NCBI RefSeq assembly: GCF_040115645.1
Contig: NW_027096066.1
Location: 1 to 64,000, forward strand
Origin: Euwallacea fornicatus
Lineage: Eukaryota; Arthropoda; Insecta; Coleoptera; Curculionidae
Direction: 5' to 3'
Length of the DNA stretch: 64,000 nucleotides
The stretch's first letter is position 1. Each line of letters begins with the position of its first letter. The translations under genes were made by a program, and so were the position numbers. The notes under the pieces were generated by a model that was not told the DNA's origin, searched no databases, and saw only the letters and a list, made by a program, of their open reading frames with translations. Positions 22,001 through 34,730 of the stretch are shown here, one piece after another.

Positions 22001-25000
22001 TTGCCAAAGTTATCGAGCTTCAAAGTTTGAAAAGTCACAAAAGTTGTGTGTTTGAGCACATAAATTACTATTTTTCTTGGAAATTCAACAAGATGCAATC
22101 ATGAATTGTTGTGTCATTTTAAAGATCTCGTCGATCTGATTAATTTGACACTTTGGTTAACAAATTTGGTCCACATTTGCCAAAGTTATCGAGCTTCAAA
22201 ATTGGAAAAGTCACAAAAGTTGTGTGTTTGAGCACATAAAGTACTATTTTTCTTGGAAATTCAACAAGATGCAATCATGAATTGTTGTGTCATTTTAAAG
22301 ATCTCGTCGAGCTGATTAATTTGACACTTTGTTTAACAAATTTGGTTTTCATTTGCCAAAGTTATCGAGCTTCCAAATTGGAAAAGTCACAAAAGTTGTG
22401 TGTTTGAGCACATAAAGTACTATTTTTCTTGGAAATTCAACAAGATGCAATCATGATGTGTTGTGACATCTTCAAAATCTCGTTGAGGTGATTACTTTGA
22501 CACTTTGGTTAACAAATTTGGTCCACATTTGCCAAAGTTATCGAGCTTCAACGTTTGAAAAGTCACAAAAGTTGTGTGTTTGAGCACATAAAGTACTATT
22601 TTTCTTGGAAATTCAACAAGATGCAATCATGAATTGTTGTGTCATTTTAAAGATCTCGTCGATCTGATTAATTTGACACTTTGGTTAACAAATTTGGTCC
22701 ACATTTGCCAAAGTTATCGAGCTTCAAAATTGGAAAAGTCACAAAAGTTGTGTGTTTGAGCACATAAAGTACTATTTTTCTTGGAAATTCAACAAGATGC
22801 AATCATGATGTGTTGTGACATCTTCAAAATCTCGTTGAGGTGATTACTTTGACACTTTGGTTAACAAATTTGGTCCACATTTGCCAAAGTTATCGAGCTT
22901 CAAAGTTTGAAAAGTCACAAAATATGTGTGTTTGAGCACATAAAGTACTATTTTTCTTGGAAATTCAAAAAGATGCAATCATGAATTGTTGTGTCATTTT
23001 AAAGATCTCGTCGATCTGATTAATTTGACACTTTGGTTAACAAATTTGGTCCACATTTGCCAAAGTTATCGAGCTTCAAAGTTTGAAAAGTCACAAAAGT
23101 TGTGTGTTTGAGCACATAAATTACTATTTTTCTTGGAAATTCAACAAGATGCAATCATGAATTGTCGTGTCATTTTAAAGATCTCGTCGATCTGATTAAT
23201 TTGACACTTTGGTTAACAAATTTGGTCCACATTTGCCAAAGTTATCGAGCTTCAAAGTTTGAAAAGTCACAAAAGTTGTGTGTTTGAGCACATTAAGTAC
23301 TATTTTTCTTGGAAATTCAACAAGATGCAATCATGAATTGTTGTGTCATTTTAAAGATCTCGTCGAGCTGATTAATTTGACACTTTGTTTAACAAATTTG
23401 GTCTTCATTTGCCAAAGTTATCGAGCTTCAAAATTGGAAAAGTCACAAAAGTTGTGTGTTTGAGCACATAAATTACTATTTTTCTTGGAAATTCAACAAG
23501 ATGCAATCATGAATTGTTGTGTCATTTTAAAGATCTCGTCGAGCTGATTAATTTGACACTTTGTTTAACAAATTTGGTCTTCATTTGCCAAAGTTATCGA
23601 GCTTCAAAGTTTGAAAAGTCACAAAAGTTGTGTGTTTGAGCACATAAAGTACTATTTTTCTTGGCAGTTCAACAAGATGTAATCATGATGTGTTGTGACA
23701 TCTTCAAAATCTCGTTGAGGTGATTACTTTGACACTTTGGTTAACAAATTTGGTCCACATTTGCCGAAGTTATCGAGCTTCAAAATTGGAAAAGTCACAA
23801 AAGTTGTGTGTTTGAGCACATAAAGTACTATTTTTCTTGGAAATTCAACAAGATGCAATCATGAATTGTTGTGTCATTTTAAAGATCTCGTCGATCTGAT
23901 TAATTTGACACTTTGGTTAACAAATTTGGTCCACATTTGCCAAAGTTATCGAGCTTCAAAATTGGAAAAGTCACAAAAGTTGTGTGTTTGAGCACATAAA
24001 GTACTATTTTTCTTGGAAATTCAACAAGATGCAATCATGAATTGTTGTGTCATTTTAAAGATCTCGTCGAGCTGATTAATTTGACACTTTGTTTAACAAA
24101 TTTGGTTTTCATTTGCCAAAGTTATCGAGCTTCCAAATTGGAAAAGTCACAAAAGTTGTGTGTTTGAGCACATAAAGTACTATTTTTCTTGGAAATTCAA
24201 CAAGATGCAATCATGAATTGTTGTGTCATTTTAAAGATCTCGTCGAGCTGATTAATTTGACACTATGGTTAACAAATTTGGTCCACATTTGCCAAAGTTA
24301 TCGAGCTTCAACGTTTGAAAAGTCACAAAAGTTGTGTGTTTGAGCACATAAAGTACTATTTTTCTTGGAAATTCAACAAGATGCAATAATGAATTGTTGT
24401 TTCATTTTAAAGATCTCGTCGAGCTGATTAATTTGACACTTTGTTTAACAAATTTGGTTTTCATTTGCCAAAGTTATCGAGCTTCCAAATTGGAAAAGTC
24501 ACAAAAGTTGTGTGTTTGAGCACATAAAGTACTATTTTTCTTGGAAATTCAACAAGATGCAATCATGAATTGTTGTGTCATTTTAAAGATCTCGTCGAGC
24601 TGATTAATTTGACACTATGGTTAACAAATTTGGTCTTCATTTGCCAAAGTTATCGAGCTTCAAAATTGGAAAAGTCACAAAAGTTGTGTGTTTGACCACA
24701 TAAAGTACTATTTTTCTTGGAAATTCAACAAGATGCAATCATGATGTGTTGTGACATCTTCAAAATCTCGTCGAGCTGATTAATTTGACACTTTGTTTAA
24801 CAAATTTGGTTTTCATTTGCCAAAGTTATCGAGCTTCCAAATTGGAAAAGTCACAAAAGTTGTGTGTTTGAGCACATAAAGTACTATTTTTCTTGGAAAT
24901 TCAACAAGATGCAATCATGAATTGTTGTGTCATTTTAAAGATCTCGTCGAGCTGATTAATTTGACACTTTGGTTAACAAATTTGGTACACATTTGCCAAA

Positions 25001-25199
25001 GTTATCGAGCTTCAAAGTTTGAAAAGTCACAAAATTGTGTGTTTGAGCACATAAAGTACTATTTTTCCTGGAAGTTCAACAAGATGTAATCATGATGTGT
25101 TGTGACATCTTCAAAATCTCGTTGAGGTGATTAATTTGACACTTTGGTTAACAAATTTGGTCCACATTTGCCAAAGTTATCGAGCTTCAAAGTTTGAAA
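16068..25199. repeat. Satellite: higher-order units of variable length
   Basis: This region continues the same higher-order unit but with length changes. Units bounded by the CAATAATG marker run 16068-17474 (8 monomers), 17475-20816 (19 monomers) and 20817-24510 (21 monomers); the next unit begins at 24511. The order of variants within each unit matches the 17-mer with internal blocks removed or added, as expected from unequal exchange in register. No gene is present. Confidence 0.88.
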
Positions 25200-28100
25200 A
25201 GTCACAAAAGTTGTGTGTTTGAGCACATAAATTACTATTTTTCTTGGAAATTCAACAAGATGCAATCATGAATTGTTGTGTCATTTTAAAGATCTCGTCG
25301 AGCTGATTAATTTGACACTTTGTTTAACAAATTTGGTTTTCATTTGCCAAAGTTATCGAGCTTCCAAATTGGAAAAGTCACAAAAGTTGTGTGTTTGAGC
25401 ACATAAAGTACTATTTTTCTTGGAAATTCAACAAGATGCAATCATGAATTGTTGTGTCATTTTAAAGATCTCGTCGAGCTGATTAATTTGACACTTTGGT
25501 TAACAAATTTGGTACACATTTGCCAAAGTTATCGAGCTTCAAAGTTTGAAAAGTCACAAAAGTTGTGTGTTTGAGCACATTAAGTACTATTTTTCTTGGA
25601 AATTCAACAAGATGCAATCATGAATTGTTGTGTCATTTTAAAGATCTCGTCGAGCTGATTAATTTGACACTTTGTTTAACAAATTTGGTCTTCATTTGCC
25701 AAAGTTATCGAGCTTCAAAATTGGAAAAGTCACAAAAGTTGTGTGTTTGAGCACATAAATTACTATTTTTCTTGGAAATTCAACAAGATGCAATCATGAA
25801 TTGTTGTGTCATTTTAAAGATCTCGTCGAGCTGATTAATTTGACACTTTGTTTAACAAATTTGGTCTTCATTTGCCAAAGTTATCGAGCTTCAAAATTGG
25901 AAAAGTCACAAAAGTTGTGTGTTTGAGCACATAAAGTACTATTTTTCTTGGAAATTCAACAAGATGCAATCATGAATTGTTGTGGCATTTTAAAGATCTG
26001 GTCGATCTGATTAATTTGACACTTTGGTTAACAAATTTGGTCTTCATTTGCCGAAGCTATCGAGCTTCAAAATTGGAAAAGTCACAAAAGTTGTGTGTTT
26101 GAGAACATAAAGTACTATTTTTCTTGGAAATTCAACAAGATGCAATCATGATGTGTTGTGACATCTTCAAAATCTCGTCGAGCTGATTAATTTGACACTT
26201 TGTTTAACAAATTTGGTCTTCATTTGCCAAAGTTATCGAGCTTCAAAATTGGAAAAGTCACAAAAGTTGTGTGTTTGAGAACATAAAGTACTATTTTTCT
26301 TGGAAATTCAACAAGATGCAATCATGATGTGTTGTGACATCTTCAAAATCTCGTCGAGCTGATTAATTTGACACTTTGGTTAACAAATTTGGTCCACATT
26401 TGCCAAAGTTATCGAGCTTCAAAGTTTGAAAAGTCACAAAAGTTATGTGTTTGAGCACATTAAGTACTATTTTTCTTGGAAATTCAACAAGATGCAATCA
26501 TGAATTGTTGTGTCATTTTAAAGATCTCGTCGAGCTGATTAATTTGACACTTTGTTTAACAAATTTGGTCTTCATTTGCCAAAGTTATCGAGCTTCAAAA
26601 TTGGAAAAGTCACAAAAGTTGTGTGTTTGAGCACATAAATTACTATTTTTCTTGGAAATTCAACAAGATGCAATCATGAATTGTTGTGTCATTTTAAAGA
26701 TCTCGTCGAGCTGATTAATTTGACACTTTGTTTAACAAATTTGGTCTTCATTTGCCAAAGTTATCGAGCTTCAAAATTGGAAAAGTCACAAAAGTTGTGT
26801 GTTTGAGCACATAAAGTACTATTTTTCTTGGAAATTCAACAAGATGCAATCATGATGTGTTGTGACATCTTCAAAATCTCGTCGATCTGATTAATTTGAC
26901 ACTTTGTTTAACAAATTTGGTCTTCATTTGCCAAAGTTATCGAGCTTCAAACTTTGAAAAGTCACAAAAGTTGTGTGTTTGAGCACATAAAGTACTATTT
27001 TTCTTGGCAGTTCAACAAGATGTAATCATGATGTGTTGTGACATCTTCAAAATCTCGTTGAGGTGATTACTTTGACACTTTGGTTAACAAATTTGGTCCA
27101 CATTTGCCGAAGTTATCGAGCTTCAAAATTGGAAAAGTCACAAAAGTTGTGTGTTTGAGCACATAAAGTACTATTTTTCTTGGAAATTCAACAAGATGCA
27201 ATCATGAATTGTTGTGTCATTTTAAAGATCTCGTCGATCTGATTAATTTGACACTTTGGTTAACAAATTTGGTTCACATTTGCCAAAGTTATCGAGCTTC
27301 AAAATTGGAAAAGTCACAAAAGTTGTGTGTTTGAGCACATAAAGTACTATTTTTCCTGGAAGTTCAACAAGATGTAATCATGATGTGTTGTGACATCTTC
27401 AAAATCTCGTTGAGGTGATTACTTTGACACTTTGGTTAACAAATTTGGTCTTCATTTGCCAAAGTTATCGAGCTTCAAAATTGGAAAAGTCACAAAAGTT
27501 GTGTGTTTGAGCACATAAAGTACTATTTTTCTTGGAAATTCAACAAGATGCAATCATGATGTGTTGTGACATCTTCAAAATCTCGTTGAGGTGATTACTT
27601 TGACACTTTGGTTAACAAATTTGGTCCACATTTGCCAAAGTTATCGAGCTTCAAAGTTTGAAAAGTCACAAAAGTTGTGTGTTTGAGCACATAAAGTACT
27701 ATTTTTCTTGGAAATTCAACAAGATGCAATCATGATGTGTTGTGACATCTTCAAAATCTCGTCGAGCTGATTAATTTGACACTTTGTTTAACAAATTTGG
27801 TCTTCATTTGCCAAAGTTATCGAGCTTCAAAGTTTGAAAAGTCACAAAAGTTGTGTGTTTGAGCACATAAAGTACTATTTTTCTTGGAAATTCAACAAGA
27901 TGCAATCATGAATTGTTGTGTCATTTTAAAGATCTCGTCGATCTGATTAATTTGACACTTTGGTTAACAAATTTGGTCCACATTTGCCAAAGTTATCGAG
28001 CTTCAAAGTTTGAAAAGTCACAAAATATGTGTGTTTGAGCACATAAAGTACTATTTTTCCTGGAAGTTCAACAAGATGTAATCATGATGTGTTGTGACAT

Positions 28101-30303
28101 CTTCAAAATCTCGTTGAGGTGATTACTTTGACACTTTGGTTAACAAATTTGGTCCACATTTGCCAAAGTTATCGAGCTTCAAAATTGGAAAAGTCACAAA
28201 AGTTGTGTGTTTGAGCACATAAAGTACTATTTTTCTTGGAAATTCAACAAGATGCAATCATGATGTGTTGTGACATCTTCAAAATCTCGTTGAGGTGATT
28301 ACTTTGACACTTTGGTTAACAAATTTGGTCCACATTTGCCAAAGTTATCGAGCTTCAAAGTTTGAAAAGTCACAAAATATGTGTGTTTGAGCACATAAAG
28401 TACTATTTTTCCTGGAAGTTCAACAAGATGTAATCATGATGTGTTGTGACATCTTCAAAATCTCGTTGAGATGATTACTTTGACACTTTGGTTAACAAAT
28501 TTGGTCCACATTTGCCAAAGTTATCGAGCTTCAAAGTTTGAAAAGTCACAAAATATGTGTGTTTGAGCACATAAAGTACTATTTTTCCTGGAAGTTCAAC
28601 AAGATGTAATCATGATGTGTTGTGACATCTTCAAAATCTCGTTGAGGTGATTACTTTGACACTTTGGTTAACAAATTTGGTCCACATTTGCCAAAGTTAT
28701 CGAGCTTCAAAATTGGAAAAGTCACAAAAGTTGTGTGTTTGAGCACATAAAGTACTATTTTTCTTGGAAATTCAACAAGATGCAATCATGATGTGTTGTG
28801 ACATCTTCAAAATCTCGTTGGGGTGATTACTTTGACACTTTGGTTAACAAATTTGGTCCACATTTGCCAAACTTATCGAGCTTCAAAGTTTGAAAAGTCA
28901 CAAAATATGTGTGTTTGAGCACATAAAGTACTATTTTTCCTGGAAGTTCAACAAGATGTAATCATGATGTGTTGTGACATCTTCAAAATCTCGTTGAGGT
29001 GATTACTTTGACACTTTGGTTAACAAATTTGGTCCACATTTGCCGAAGTTATCGAGCTTCAAAATTGGAAAAGTCACAAAAGTTGTGTGTTTGAGCACAT
29101 AAAGTACTATTTTTCTTGGAAATTCAACAAGATGCAATCATGAATTGTTGTGTCATTTTAAAGATCTCGTCGATCTGATTAATTTGACACTTTGGTTAAC
29201 AAATTTGGTTCACATTTGCCAAAGTTATCGAGCTTCAAAATTGGAAAAGTCACAAAAGTTGTGTGTTTGAGCACATAAAGTACTATTTTTCCTGGAAGTT
29301 CAACAAGATGTAATCATGATGTGTTGTGACATCTTCAAAATCTCGTTGAGGTGATTACTTTGACACTTTGGTTAACAAATTTGGTCTTCATTTGCCAAAG
29401 TTATCGAGCTTCAAAATTGGAAAAGTCACAAAAGTTGTGTGTTTGAGCACATAAAGTACTATTTATCTTGGAAATTCAACAAGATGCAATCATGATGTGT
29501 TGTGACATCTTCAAAATCTCGTTGAGGTGATTACTTTGACACTTTGGTTAACAAATTTGGTCCACATTTGCCAAAGTTATCGAGCTTCAAAGTTTGAAAA
29601 GTCACAAAAGTTGTGTGTTTGAGCACATAAAGTACTATTTTTCTTGGAAATTCAACAAGATGCAATCATGAATTGTTGTGTCATTTTAAAGATCTCGTCG
29701 ATCTGATTAATTTGACACTTTGGTTAACAAATTTGGTCCACATTTGCCAAAGTTATCGAGCTTCAAAATTGGAAAAGTCACAAAAGTTGTGTGTTTGAGC
29801 ACATAAAGTACTATTTTTCTTGGAAATTCAACAAGATGCAATCATGAATTGTTGTGTCATTTTAAAGATCTCGTCGAGCTGATTAATTTGACACTTTGTT
29901 TAACAAATTTGGTTTTCATTTGCCAAAGTTATCGAGCTTCCAAATTGGAAAAGTCACAAAAGTTGTGTGTTTGAGCACATAAAGTACTATTTTTCTTGGA
30001 AATTCAACAAGATGCAATCATGAATTGTTGTGTCATTTTAAAGATCTCGTCGAGCTGATTAATTTGACACTATGGTTAACAAATTTGGTCCACATTTGCC
30101 AAAGTTATCGAGCTTCAACGTTTGAAAAGTCACAAAAGTTGTGTGTTTGAGCACATAAAGTACTATTTTTCTTGGAAATTCAACAAGATGCAATAATGAA
30201 TTGTTGTTTCATTTTAAAGATCTCGTCGAGCTGATTAATTTGACACTTTGTTTAACAAATTTGGTTTTCATTTGCCAAAGTTATCGAGCTTCCAAATTGG
30301 AAA
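25200..30303. repeat. 29-monomer satellite block (5104 bp), copy 1
   Basis: A block whose variants recur 5104 bp (exactly 29 x 176) downstream, for example CACATTAAG monomers near 25583 and 30687. From about 27.3 kb it is rich in type B monomers and the CACAAAATATGTG variant, which is rare further left. A sub-block of about 26.0-29.13 kb recurs again about 7743 bp downstream (33.75-36.88 kb). No gene. Confidence 0.85.
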
Positions 30304-32780
30304 AGTCACAAAAGTTGTGTGTTTGAGCACATAAATTACTATTTTTCTTGGAAATTCAACAAGATGCAATCATGAATTGTTGTGTCATTTTAAAGATCTC
30401 GTCGAGCTGATTAATTTGACACTTTGTTTAACAAATTTGGTTTTCATTTGCCAAAGTTATCGAGCTTCCAAATTGGAAAAGTCACAAAAGTTGTGTGTTT
30501 GAGCACATAAAGTACTATTTTTCTTGGAAATTCAACAAGATGCAATCATGAATTGTTGTGTCATTTTAAAGATCTCGTCGAGCTGATTAATTTGACACTT
30601 TGGTTAACAAATTTGGTACACATTTGCCAAAGTTATCGAGCTTCAAAGTTTGAAAAGTCACAAAAGTTGTGTGTTTGAGCACATTAAGTACTATTTTTCT
30701 TGGAAATTCAACAAGATGCAATCATGAATTGTTGTGTCATTTTAAAGATCTCGTCGAGCTGATTAATTTGACACTTTGTTTAACAAATTTGGTCTTCATT
30801 TGCCAAAGTTATCGAGCTTCAAAATTGGAAAAGTCACAAAAGTTGTGTGTTTGAGCACATAAATTACTATTTTTCTTGGAAATTCAACAAGATGCAATCA
30901 TGAATTGTTGTGTCATTTTAAAGATCTCGTCGAGCTGATTAATTTGACACTTTGTTTAACAAATTTGGTCTTCATTTGCCAAAGTTATCGAGCTTCAAAA
31001 TTGGAAAAGTCACAAAAGTTGTGTGTTTGAGCACATAAAGTACTATTTTTCTTGGAAATTCAACAAGATGCAATCATGAATTGTTGTGTCATTTTAAAGA
31101 TCTGGTCGATCTGATTAATTTGACACTTTGGTTAACAAATTTGGTCTTCATTTGCCGAAGCTATCGAGCTTCAAAATTGGAAAAGTCACAAAAGTTGTGT
31201 GTTTGAGAACATAAAGTACTATTTTTCTTGGAAATTCAACAAGATGCAATCATGATGTGTTGTGACATCTTCAAAATCTCGTCGAGCTGATTAATTTGAC
31301 ACTTTGTTTAACAAATTTGGTCTTCATTTGCCAAAGTTATCGAGCTTCAAAATTGGAAAAGTCACAAAAGTTGTGTGTTTGAGAACATAAAGTACTATTT
31401 TTCTTGGAAATTCAACAAGATGCAATCATGATGTGTTGTGACATCTTCAAAATCTCGTCGAGCTGATTAATTTGACACTTTGGTTAACAAATTTGGTCCA
31501 CATTTGCCAAAGTTATCGAGCTTCAAAGTTTGAAAAGTCACAAAAGTTATGTGTTTGAGCACATTAAGTACTATTTTTCTTGGAAATTCAACAAGATGCA
31601 ATCATGAATTGTTGTGTCATTTTAAAGATCTCGTCGAGCTGATTAATTTGACACTTTGTTTAACAAATTTGGTCTTCATTTGCCAAAGTTATCGAGCTTC
31701 AAAATTGGAAAAGTCACAAAAGTTGTGTGTTTGAGCACATAAATTACTATTTTTCTTGGAAATTCAACAAGATGCAATCATGAATTGTTGTGTCATTTTA
31801 AAGATCTCGTCGAGCTGATTAATTTGACACTTTGTTTAACAAATTTGGTCTTCATTTGCCAAAGTTATCGAGCTTCAAAATTGGAAAAGTCACAAAAGTT
31901 GTGTGTTTGAGCACATAAAGTACTATTTTTCTTGGAAATTCAACAAGATGCAATCATGATGTGTTGTGACATCTTCAAAATCTCGTCGATCTGATTAATT
32001 TGACACTTTGTTTAACAAATTTGGTCTTCATTTGCCAAAGTTATCGAGCTTCAAACTTTGAAAAGTCACAAAAGTTGTGTGTTTGAGCACATAAAGTACT
32101 ATTTTTCTTGGCAGTTCAACAAGATGTAATCATGATGTGTTGTGACATCTTCAAAATCTCGTCGATCTGATTAATTTGACACTTTGGTTAACAAATTTGG
32201 TCCACATTTGCCAAAGTTATCGAGCTTCAAAATTGGAAAAGTCACAAAAGTTGTGTGTTTGAGCACATAAAGTACTATTTTTCTTGGAAATTCAACAAGA
32301 TGCAATCATGAATTGTTGTGTCATTTTAAAGATCTCGTCGAGCTGATTAATTTGACACTTTGTTTAACAAATTTGGTTTTCATTTGCCAAAGTTATCGAG
32401 CTTCCAAATTGGAAAAGTCACAAAAGTTGTGTGTTTGAGCACATAAAGTACTATTTTTCTTGGAAATTCAACAAGATGCAATCATGAATTGTTGTGTCAT
32501 TTTAAAGATCTCGTCGAGCTGATTAATTTGACACTATGGTTAACAAATTTGGTCCACATTTGCCAAAGTTATCGAGCTTCAACGTTTGAAAAGTCACAAA
32601 AGTTGTGTGTTTGAGCACATAAAGTACTATTTTTCTTGGAAATTCAACAAGATGCAATAATGAATTGTTGTTTCATTTTAAAGATCTCGTCGAGCTGATT
32701 AATTTGACACTTTGTTTAACAAATTTGGTTTTCATTTGCCAAAGTTATCGAGCTTCCAAATTGGAAAAGTCACAAAAGTT
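30304..32780. repeat. 29-monomer block, internally shortened copy 2
   Basis: This matches the beginning of the preceding block up to about 32155. It then jumps to sequence matching its end (about 29.7 kb onward), leaving 14 monomers between the CAATAATG markers at 30191 and 32654. The marker at 32654 is the last one in the window. Confidence 0.82.
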
Positions 32781-34730
32781 GTGTGTTTGAGCACATAAAG
32801 TACTATTTTTCTTGGAAATTCAACAAGATGCAATCATGAATTGTTGTGTCATTTTAAAGATCTCGTCGAGCTGATTAATTTGACACTATGGTTAACAAAT
32901 TTGGTCTTCATTTGCCAAAGTTATCGAGCTTCAAAATTGGAAAAGTCACAAAAGTTGTGTGTTTGACCACATAAAGTACTATTTTTCTTGGAAATTCAAC
33001 AAGATGCAATCATGATGTGTTGTGACATCTTCAAAATCTCGTCGAGCTGATTAATTTGACACTTTGTTTAACAAATTTGGTTTTCATTTGCCAAAGTTAT
33101 CGAGCTTCCAAATTGGAAAAGTCACAAAAGTTGTGTGTTTGAGCACATAAAGTACTATTTTTCTTGGAAATTCAACAAGATGCAATCATGAATTGTTGTG
33201 TCATTTTAAAGATCTCGTCGAGCTGATTAATTTGACACTTTGGTTAACAAATTTGGTACACATTTGCCAAAGTTATCGAGCTTCAAAGTTTGAAAAGTCA
33301 CAAAATTGTGTGTTTGAGCACATAAAGTACTATTTTTCCTGGAAGTTCAACAAGATGTAATCATGATGTGTTGTGACATCTTCAAAATCTCGTTGAGGTG
33401 ATTAATTTGACACTTTGGTTAACAAATTTGGTCCACATTTGCCAAAGTTATCGAGCTTCAAAGTTTGAAAAGTCACAAAAGTTGTGTGTTTGAGCACATA
33501 AATTACTATTTTTCTTGGAAATTCAACAAGATGCAATCATGAATTGTTGTGTCATTTTAAAGATCTCGTCGAGCTGATTAATTTGACACTTTGTTTAACA
33601 AATTTGGTTTTCATTTGCCAAAGTTATCGAGCTTCCAAATTGGAAAAGTCACAAAAGTTGTGTGTTTGAGCACATAAAGTACTATTTTTCTTGGAAATTC
33701 AACAAGATGCAATCATGAATTGTTGTGTCATTTTAAAGATCTCGTCGAGCTGATTAATTTGACACTTTGGTTAACAAATTTGGTCTTCATTTGCCGAAGC
33801 TATCGAGCTTCAAAATTGGAAAAGTCACAAAAGTTGTGTGTTTGAGAACATAAAGTACTATTTTTCTTGGAAATTCAACAAGATGCAATCATGATGTGTT
33901 GTGACATCTTCAAAATCTCGTCGAGCTGATTAATTTGACACTTTGTTTAACAAATTTGGTCTTCATTTGCCAAAGTTATCGAGCTTCAAAATTGGAAAAG
34001 TCACAAAAGTTGTGTGTTTGAGAACATAAAGTACTATTTTTCTTGGAAATTCAACAAGATGCAATCATGATGTGTTGTGACATCTTCAAAATCTCGTCGA
34101 GCTGATTAATTTGACACTTTGGTTAACAAATTTGGTCCACATTTGCCAAAGTTATCGAGCTTCAAAGTTTGAAAAGTCACAAAAGTTATGTGTTTGAGCA
34201 CATTAAGTACTATTTTTCTTGGAAATTCAACAAGATGCAATCATGAATTGTTGTGTCATTTTAAAGATCTCGTCGAGCTGATTAATTTGACACTTTGTTT
34301 AACAAATTTGGTCTTCATTTGCCAAAGTTATCGAGCTTCAAAATTGGAAAAGTCACAAAAGTTGTGTGTTTGAGCACATAAATTACTATTTTTCTTGGAA
34401 ATTCAACAAGATGCAATCATGAATTGTTGTGTCATTTTAAAGATCTCGTCGAGCTGATTAATTTGACACTTTGTTTAACAAATTTGGTCTTCATTTGCCA
34501 AAGTTATCGAGCTTCAAAATTGGAAAAGTCACAAAAGTTGTGTGTTTGAGCACATAAAGTACTATTTTTCTTGGAAATTCAACAAGATGCAATCATGATG
34601 TGTTGTGACATCTTCAAAATCTCGTCGATCTGATTAATTTGACACTTTGTTTAACAAATTTGGTCTTCATTTGCCAAAGTTATCGAGCTTCAAACTTTGA
34701 AAAGTCACAAAAGTTGTGTGTTTGAGCACA
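32781..34730. repeat. 176-bp satellite, transition region
   Basis: The first monomers match the start of the higher-order unit at 10088/13078 (a monomer with ACTATGG, then a CCACATAAAG monomer). About 33.75 kb onward matches 26.0 kb onward. Beyond this point the left-half higher-order unit is no longer seen. No gene. Confidence 0.85.
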
